Assembly: GCA_016462095.1 (NCBI GenBank)
Contig: JAEMTW010000044.1
Location: forward strand, 1-11,214
Source of the DNA: Thermoleophilia bacterium
Lineage (GTDB): Bacteria; Actinomycetota; Thermoleophilia; Gaiellales; F1-60-MAGs149
Direction: 5' to 3'
Length of the DNA: 11,214 nt
The notes under the pieces were generated by a model. That model was not told where the DNA came from. It worked only from the letters and a program-made list of their open reading frames with translations, and searched no databases. Made by a program: the position numbers and the translations under genes. Shown here piece after piece: positions 7,010 to 11,214 of the stretch (positions are counted from its first letter, which is position 1; every line of letters begins with the position of its first letter).

Positions 7010-8130
7010 GGGTTGTGCTCATCGATCCACGCGGCGAGACGCGTCCTTACGACGACGCGCTAGCCGCGGCCTTGGTTGCGCGAGGCAACGACGTGACGCT
7101 GATCACCAGCGCTCCACGGGTCGCACAGCCACCTGCTCCCGCTGGCGTCCAGGTCCGCCACGCCTTCTACCGCGTCGCGGACCGTCTCCCAGACGGTGCC
7201 CGCAAGCTTGCTCGCGGGCTCGAGCACCCCCTCGATCTGCTCGGCCTCACGCCAGCGTTGATGCGCACGCGCCCCGCTGCGGTACACGTCCAGTGGCTGC
7301 CACTCGGCGCTGTAGATCGGGCGTATTGGCGAGCGATCGAGGCTCTCCTCGGGATTCCCGTCACCTACACCGCGCACGATGCCCTGCCTAACAACCCCAG
7401 CGCCAAACGGTTGCGGCGCGCCACCAAGAACGCGCGGGCCTTTGGTCGTGTGATCGTCCACTCAGGGCACGGTCGCGACGCGCTCGTCAACGCGCTTGGC
7501 GTGGATTCGGCCAATGTGCACGTCGTGCCGCATGGCGCCTTGACGGCCTATCGCGCGGTCGAGCCAGTGGCACCCGCGGTCCCCGATGGTGTGCCGCTCG
7601 TGGTGATGCTTGGCCTCCTTCGCCCCTATAAGGGCCTGGAGATCCTGCTCGATGCGTGGCCGATGGTACGTACAGCGATTCCCAACGCGCAACTGCTCGT
7701 CGCCGGCCGCGTGCTTGGCGACCCCGACGGTGCCGCCCGACTCGAGCGCATGGCGGGCGAAGGCAGCGGTGTCATCGCCGACCTGCGCTTCACACCAACC
7801 GAAGAGTTCGTCGGCGCCATGCTGCGTGCCGACGTGGTCGTGCTGCCGTACCGACGAATCGACCAATCAGGAGTGCTGTTCGCGGCGCTCGCGCTTGGAC
7901 GGCCGCTCGTTGCAACGCGCGTTGGTGGTTTTGCCGAGGTGATCGAGCAGCATGGCGCCGGACTCGTCGTGCCACCCGAGGATCCAGCTGCACTCGCGGC
8001 CGCCCTGATCGAGGTGTTGCGCGACCCTGCGCGGCGCGAGGCGATGGCCGCCGCCAGTCGTGCCGCAGCAGACGGGCCGTTCTCGTGGGATGCGATTGCC
8101 GCCGCAACCGAACGCATCTACGCGGGATAG
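7006..8130 (+). CDS. GT4-type glycosyltransferase (GT-B fold)
   Basis: A 374-residue cytoplasmic or membrane-associated glycosyltransferase, likely adding a sugar from a nucleotide donor to the lipid-linked glycan built by the divergent cluster. The N-terminal Rossmann half begins MRVVLIDPRG and has TAHD at 122-125. The hinge region contains VVPHGALTAY (173-182). The C-terminal donor-binding half has MLGLLRPYKG (201-210) with Arg206 and Lys209, and DQSGVLFAALALGRPLVA (286-303) followed by GGFAEVIE (307-314), the usual region contacting the nucleotide sugar. The usual first Glu of the GT4 EX7E motif appears as Gln or Ser here (Gln287/Ser288), while the downstream Glu311 is present. The start at 7006 overlaps the stop of a short leader frame. 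An ATG at 6934 would add 24 residues that overlap the Wzz-like start region. Donor and acceptor are unknown. Confidence 0.9.
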   Translation: MRVVLIDPRGETRPYDDALAAALVARGNDVTLITSAPRVAQPPAPAGVQVRHAFYRVADRLPDGARKLARGLEHPLDLLGLTPALMRTRPAAVHVQWLPLGAVDRAYWRAIEALLGIPVTYTAHDALPNNPSAKRLRRATKNARAFGRVIVHSGHGRDALVNALGVDSANVHVVPHGALTAYRAVEPVAPAVPDGVPLVVMLGLLRPYKGLEILLDAWPMVRTAIPNAQLLVAGRVLGDPDGAARLERMAGEGSGVIADLRFTPTEEFVGAMLRADVVVLPYRRIDQSGVLFAALALGRPLVATRVGGFAEVIEQHGAGLVVPPEDPAALAAALIEVLRDPARREAMAAASRAAADGPFSWDAIAAATERIYAG

Positions 8131-8192
8131 CTGGTCGCGGTGCGGCAGCCTGACGGGCGGCCAGCCTCCAAGCTGTCGTGTCCACACCCCTC

Positions 8193-8198
8193 TAGACT
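8193..8198 (+). promoter_or_regulatory. predicted -10 box (TAGACT) for the ketopantoate reductase-like gene
   Basis: TAGACT occupies exactly -12 to -7 relative to the GTG at 8205, so a leaderless mRNA is predicted. The sequence between -10 box and GTG (GCCACC) has no ribosome site. The 74-base gap since the glycosyltransferase stop holds no other clear signal and no intrinsic terminator. Confidence 0.55.
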
Positions 8199-8204
8199 GC
8201 CACC

Positions 8205-9122
8205 GTGAAGATCGCGGTTGTCGGTACAGGTGCCATGGGTTCTGTCTATGCGGCGTTGCTCGCCGACGCCGGTAATGAGGTCTGGGCGATCGACAGCTGG
8301 GCCGACCACATCGCGGCAATCCAGGCGAACGGTCTGCGCCTCGAAGGCGCGAGCGGCGATCGCACCGTGCTCATCCAGGCCACGACCGATCCGCGCGAGG
8401 TCGGCGAGTGCGAGCTCGTCATCGTCGCGACGAAAGCCTTCGACATTGAGGCGGCCGCGGAGTCGATCCGTCCTCTCGTTGGCGAGACGACGGTGGTCCT
8501 GCCGATTCAGAACGGGCTCGGTAGCCCCGATCGCATGGCTGCCATCCTCGGCGATGAGCGCGTCGTAATCGGTGTGGTCGGTGGCTTCGGCGCCTCGATG
8601 GTCGGGCCGGGGCACGCGCACCACAACGGCATGGAACTTGTGCGCCTCGGTGAGCGCAACAGTCCAGCGACCGATCGCATTCGCGCAGTGGCAGAGGTCT
8701 GGGAAGGGGCGGGCTTCCGCGTCAGCGTCTACGACGATGTCAACCAGCTGGTCTGGGAGAAGCTGCTCTGCAACGCGACATTTAGTGGCACCTGCTCCGT
8801 GCTCGGCTGGCGCATTGGCGAGGTGATGGCGGACGCCGAGGCATGGAGCGTCGCAGCGGGGTGTGCCCGTGAGGTGTACGACGTCGCGGTCGCGAAGGGC
8901 ATTCGGCTCGACTTCGACGATCCGGTCGCCTACGCCTACGCCTTCGGGGGAAAGATCCCCGACGCGCGACCGTCGATGCTGCTCGACCTGATGGCTGGTC
9001 GTCGCTGCGAGATCGACGTCATCAATGGCGCGATCGATCCGGCTGCACGCAGTGTGGGGCTGGTCGCCCCGATCAACGCGACGATCACGGCGCTGGTCAA
9101 AGCCAAGGCCGCCGGCGTCTAA
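8205..9122 (+). CDS. ketopantoate reductase family protein (2-dehydropantoate 2-reductase-like)
   Basis: A 305-residue NAD(P)H-dependent reductase of the PanE/ApbA family; the classical reaction is ketopantoate to pantoate in coenzyme A synthesis. The N-terminal Rossmann motif GTGAMGS is at 7-13, and VATKAFD at 74-80 carries Lys77. QNGLG (102-106) gives the conserved Asn103. In the helical C-terminal domain WEKLLCN holds the catalytic-type Lys186. SMLLDLMAGRRCEID (257-271) gives Ser257 and Glu269, the usual pantoate-binding positions. The GTG start at 8205 places the Rossmann strand directly at the N-terminus, as is normal. No pantothenate genes are near, and the family also includes reductases of other 2-keto acids, so the physiological substrate is open. 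The TAA stop abuts the convergent creatininase-family gene with no base between them. Confidence 0.9.
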   Translation: MKIAVVGTGAMGSVYAALLADAGNEVWAIDSWADHIAAIQANGLRLEGASGDRTVLIQATTDPREVGECELVIVATKAFDIEAAAESIRPLVGETTVVLPIQNGLGSPDRMAAILGDERVVIGVVGGFGASMVGPGHAHHNGMELVRLGERNSPATDRIRAVAEVWEGAGFRVSVYDDVNQLVWEKLLCNATFSGTCSVLGWRIGEVMADAEAWSVAAGCAREVYDVAVAKGIRLDFDDPVAYAYAFGGKIPDARPSMLLDLMAGRRCEIDVINGAIDPAARSVGLVAPINATITALVKAKAAGV

Positions 9123-9890
9123 CTAGGACTGGACGGGCGGCTCGTCCTGCGGGTTGTAGGAGAGGCCGTGGTCCTCGAAGCGTCGCATGTACGGAACCAT
9201 GTAGTCGACGACGGTGTTGACGATCGCCTCGCCCTTCGCCACGGTAGCGTGGCTCGGGGCGCCAGAGGCACCGTACGACGTGAGCTCCTCGAAGAGCCAG
9301 AACTCTCGCACCGAAGGATCGGTCGTCGGCACCTGGCCGCGGGCGTGCTCCATCTGCATGAGGTCGGGAAAGAGCGCGATGCCGAGCGACGTCTCCGCCT
9401 CGCCGGCGTGTCCCCAGCCCTCCCACACGTCGAACGTGCCGGCGGGGATGCGCTGGTTCGTGACGACCCACCAGTCCATCGTCGCGATGCTCATCTCCGG
9501 GTGCGCGATCTTCGTGTTGCGCGCGGCAATTTCGATCGGCGGGATGTTGCCGTCGTGCCCGTTGAGGAGCAGCACGCGGTGGATACCCCAGTGGTGCAGC
9601 GATTCAAGCACGTCGGCGATCACGCGCGTCTGGGTGTCGGCACTGAGGCTGAGCGCCATCGGCTGATGCCGGTAGTGCCCGCTCATGCCGAGGTAGTTCG
9701 CTGGCAGGACGACAGTGTGCTCGAGCTGCTCGGCGATGCGCACAGCCAAGGCGTGCGCCGAGAGCCCATCGGTGCCCATCGGCATGTGATCGCCGTGGCT
9801 CTCGCACGCCCCGAGGGGGATGATCGCTGCGGTGAAAGCCGCCGCGACGAATTCCTGCGAGGTCAGTAACTCCAGCTGCACGCCGTTCAT
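9123..9890 (-). CDS. creatininase-family metal-dependent amidohydrolase
   Basis: A 255-residue protein of the creatininase family, whose members hydrolyse cyclic or linear amides (creatinine, formylated pyrimidines in flavin/F420 synthesis, the mycofactocin precursor peptide). The signature PLGACESHGDHMPMGTD (25-41) supplies likely metal ligands Glu30, His32 and Asp41. NGHDGN (110-115) supplies His112; most relatives read NGHGGN. HAGEAETS (161-168) gives Glu164. The length is usual for the family. The start is supported by a strong AAGGAG Shine-Dalgarno site five bases upstream. It lies 63 bases after the KAS III-like gene on the same strand and may be in its transcript. No mycofactocin or deazaflavin genes are visible, so the substrate is unknown. 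Confidence 0.9.
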   Translation of the reverse strand: MNGVQLELLTSQEFVAAAFTAAIIPLGACESHGDHMPMGTDGLSAHALAVRIAEQLEHTVVLPANYLGMSGHYRHQPMALSLSADTQTRVIADVLESLHHWGIHRVLLLNGHDGNIPPIEIAARNTKIAHPEMSIATMDWWVVTNQRIPAGTFDVWEGWGHAGEAETSLGIALFPDLMQMEHARGQVPTTDPSVREFWLFEELTSYGASGAPSHATVAKGEAIVNTVVDYMVPYMRRFEDHGLSYNPQDEPPVQS

Positions 9891-9895
9891 CGATT

Positions 9896-9901
9896 CTCCT
9901 T
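9896..9901 (-). promoter_or_regulatory. Shine-Dalgarno site (AAGGAG) of the creatininase-family gene
   Basis: The minus strand reads AAGGAG, five bases, then ATG at 9890. It is the only strong ribosome-binding site at a gene start in this window and sets this gene apart from the leaderless ones. A TACGCT hexamer at 9916-9921 (minus) could serve as its -10 box with a short untranslated leader, but there is no -35 match. Confidence 0.6.
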
Positions 9902-9953
9902 GGAAGGCGAAGGCGAGCGTACCACCCTGTTGGCGTCCGATGTGGGACGTGTT

Positions 9954-10916
9954 CTAGGCGATCGGATTCGCGTCGAAGCGCACAACCGTGCTGGCCCACG
10001 AGAGGCCGACACCGAAGCCCGAGAGCAGCGTCGTCTTGCCCGCCACGTCGCCCTGACCGGCGAGGCGTGCGATCAAGAACGGGATCGATGACGAGACGAG
10101 GTTGCCCGTGTCTTGCATGTGGATCGGCACGCGCGCCGGGTCGAGCTTCATCCGCTTCGTCACGTAGCCGAGCATGTGGGCGCTGGCCTGGTGCAGCAAG
10201 AAGAGGTCGATCTCGTCCGTCGTCAGCTCATTGGTCTCGGCGCAACGCGCGAGGTCGCCGGGGATGCGCTCGAGCATAAACTCAAAGATTGCGCGGCCGT
10301 TCATCGAGAGGCAGCGCACACCATCGGCGTCGGGCTCGACGATCAAGTTGCGCGCCCCACTACCGTCGGTACCAAAGGTAAAGCTGCCAATCTGGCCACC
10401 TGCACCGGAGCGAGAGATCCACGTAGCGGCCGCGCCATCGCCAAACAGGGGCGAGGTACCGCGATCGGCAGGGTCGATCACCTTCGAGTACGGGTCCGAC
10501 GTGACAATCAGAGCGTTCGTCAGGTTGAGCGTCTCCAGCATCGAATGCACGATCGAGAGTCCGTAGACGAAGCCCGAGCAGCCGAGGCCGACATCGAAGC
10601 AGGCCGTGGTCGTCGGCAGACCAAGCCGATCCTGAACCAGAGCCGACGTGTGCGGCAGGCCGTAATCGGGATTCTGCGTGCAGACAATCAGCAGCTGCAC
10701 GTCCTCGCGCTTGAGGTCGGGGCACTTCGCGAAGAGATCCTCGGCTGCCGCCACACCCATCTCGGAAGCGCCCTCACCCTCAGCGGCGATGTGTCGCTGG
10801 TGGATCCCGAGCTTGACCTCAAGAAACTCGCGGTCCCAGTCAAACCGCTCAATCAGCTCGTCGTTACCGACGGTCTTCTCAGGCAGATACGTCCCAATGC
10901 CGCGAATCACGCTCAT
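9954..10916 (-). CDS. beta-ketoacyl-ACP synthase III-type (FabH-like) enzyme
   Basis: A 320-residue condensing enzyme of the KAS III family, which joins an acyl-CoA primer to a malonyl-type extender or transfers acyl groups. The Cys-His-Asn catalytic set is present: Cys113 in GLGCSGFVYGL, His242 in LLHQASAHM and Asn272 in DTGNLVSSSIP. FGDGAAA (158-164) and GFGVGLSW (300-307) are family hallmarks. The usual HQAN reads HQAS here, and the usual AACSGF reads GLGCSGF, both found in secondary-metabolite members rather than the housekeeping enzyme; that reading is inference. The ATG at 10916 overlaps the stop of the upstream ATP-grasp gene (ATGA), so the two are translationally coupled and probably act in one pathway. 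An in-frame extension upstream lies inside the ATP-grasp gene. Substrates are unknown. Confidence 0.88.
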   Translation of the reverse strand: MSVIRGIGTYLPEKTVGNDELIERFDWDREFLEVKLGIHQRHIAAEGEGASEMGVAAAEDLFAKCPDLKREDVQLLIVCTQNPDYGLPHTSALVQDRLGLPTTTACFDVGLGCSGFVYGLSIVHSMLETLNLTNALIVTSDPYSKVIDPADRGTSPLFGDGAAATWISRSGAGGQIGSFTFGTDGSGARNLIVEPDADGVRCLSMNGRAIFEFMLERIPGDLARCAETNELTTDEIDLFLLHQASAHMLGYVTKRMKLDPARVPIHMQDTGNLVSSSIPFLIARLAGQGDVAGKTTLLSGFGVGLSWASTVVRFDANPIA

Positions 10917-11214
10917 GCGTCGCTCGGCTCGGCAAGGTTGAGTTGGGGAAGGCTCGCCACGTTGTCGGTATTGAACAGCACTTGGTGGTAGAAGCGCGAC
11001 AGGGTGACGCCGCGCGTGTACGCGCCAAGGCGCGGCTCGACCGGCTCGCCTGCTGCCAGTGCGAGCATCCGGAAGGGATAGTCGCCACCCGCGGCAAGCG
11101 GCAGCGGGAAGGCGCCACCGATGCGTGGATTGACATCGGTAATCTCGTGGCGATCGGGTGCCTCGCGGAAGCACTGGACGGTGCCGGGACCACGCAGACC
11201 AAGTGTCTCTGCGA
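10913..11214 (-). CDS. ATP-grasp domain enzyme, 3' end only
   Basis: The final 99 complete codons of a minus-strand gene that continues past the right edge. The readable part includes GLRGPGTVQCF, then EITDVNPRIGGAFPLPLAAG and RGVTLSRFYHQVLF before the TGA at 10913-10915. GxxxVQ followed by D-x-NPRIGG is the C-terminal part of the ATP-grasp fold, in which the Asn and acidic residues bind Mg-ATP. It resembles the carbamoyl-phosphate-synthase-like and PylC-like ATP-grasp ligases, which make amide or peptide bonds through an acyl phosphate. The stop overlaps the KAS III-like start by ATGA. The N-terminal substrate domain is outside the window, so the acid and amine joined cannot be guessed. Confidence 0.85.
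   Translation of the reverse strand, partial: AETLGLRGPGTVQCFREAPDRHEITDVNPRIGGAFPLPLAAGGDYPFRMLALAAGEPVEPRLGAYTRGVTLSRFYHQVLFNTDNVASLPQLNLAEPSDA

Noticed and set aside
10113..10991. A 292-codon plus-strand open frame across the KAS III-like gene.
   Set aside because: It is the complement of the KAS III gene, whose Cys-His-Asn set and hallmark motifs are in place; no motif is seen in the plus product.

Overview
This is a high-GC bacterial chromosomal segment. GC-rich codon use, GTG starts and promoters that place a -10 box 6-7 bases before the start codon all suggest an actinobacterium-like organism, possibly a deep-branching class such as Thermoleophilia. That placement is inference and was not tested by phylogeny. 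The window holds eleven full-length protein genes, one gene cut by the right edge and one possible nine-codon leader peptide. No rRNA, tRNA, CRISPR array, insertion sequence or phage gene is visible. No gene-free stretch exceeds 300 bases. The longest is the left end (1-131), which holds two copies of a REP-like palindrome.

Layout from left to right. Bases 1-122 carry a 55-base direct repeat with a near-perfect 33-base palindrome in each copy. Bases 132-2188 (minus) form an operon of an M42 metalloaminopeptidase, a cyclophilin-type lipoprotein and a 92-residue protein of unknown function. Diverging from it by 23 bases is a fabF-like condensing enzyme (2212-3462, plus). Bases 3478-6935 (minus) hold a small polysaccharide cluster: a Wzz-like chain-length protein, a UDP-glucuronate decarboxylase (UDP-xylose synthase) and a polyprenyl glycosylphosphotransferase. 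A GT4-type glycosyltransferase diverges from it (7006-8130, plus). A ketopantoate reductase-like gene follows (8205-9122, plus). It converges with no intergenic base on a creatininase-family amidohydrolase (9123-9890, minus). Upstream of that lie a KAS III-type condensing enzyme (9954-10916, minus) and the 3' end of an ATP-grasp enzyme, joined by an ATGA overlap.

How the genes may work together. The four glycan genes fit assembly of a lipid-linked, probably xylose-containing surface polysaccharide: nucleotide-sugar supply, initiating transferase, extending transferase and length control. The ATP-grasp/KAS III pair may make or attach an acyl or amide product, but the substrate is not readable. 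The two condensing enzymes have no acyl carrier protein or other fatty-acid genes beside them here.

The most notable signal lies at the gene starts. Every gene that seems to begin a transcript, except the creatininase homologue, can be assigned a start codon lying 6 or 7 bases after a TANNNT hexamer, with no room for a Shine-Dalgarno site. This implies leaderless mRNAs. In one case the leaderless start codon opens a nine-codon reading frame whose stop overlaps the glycosyltransferase start. In another, two divergent -10 boxes share two bases.
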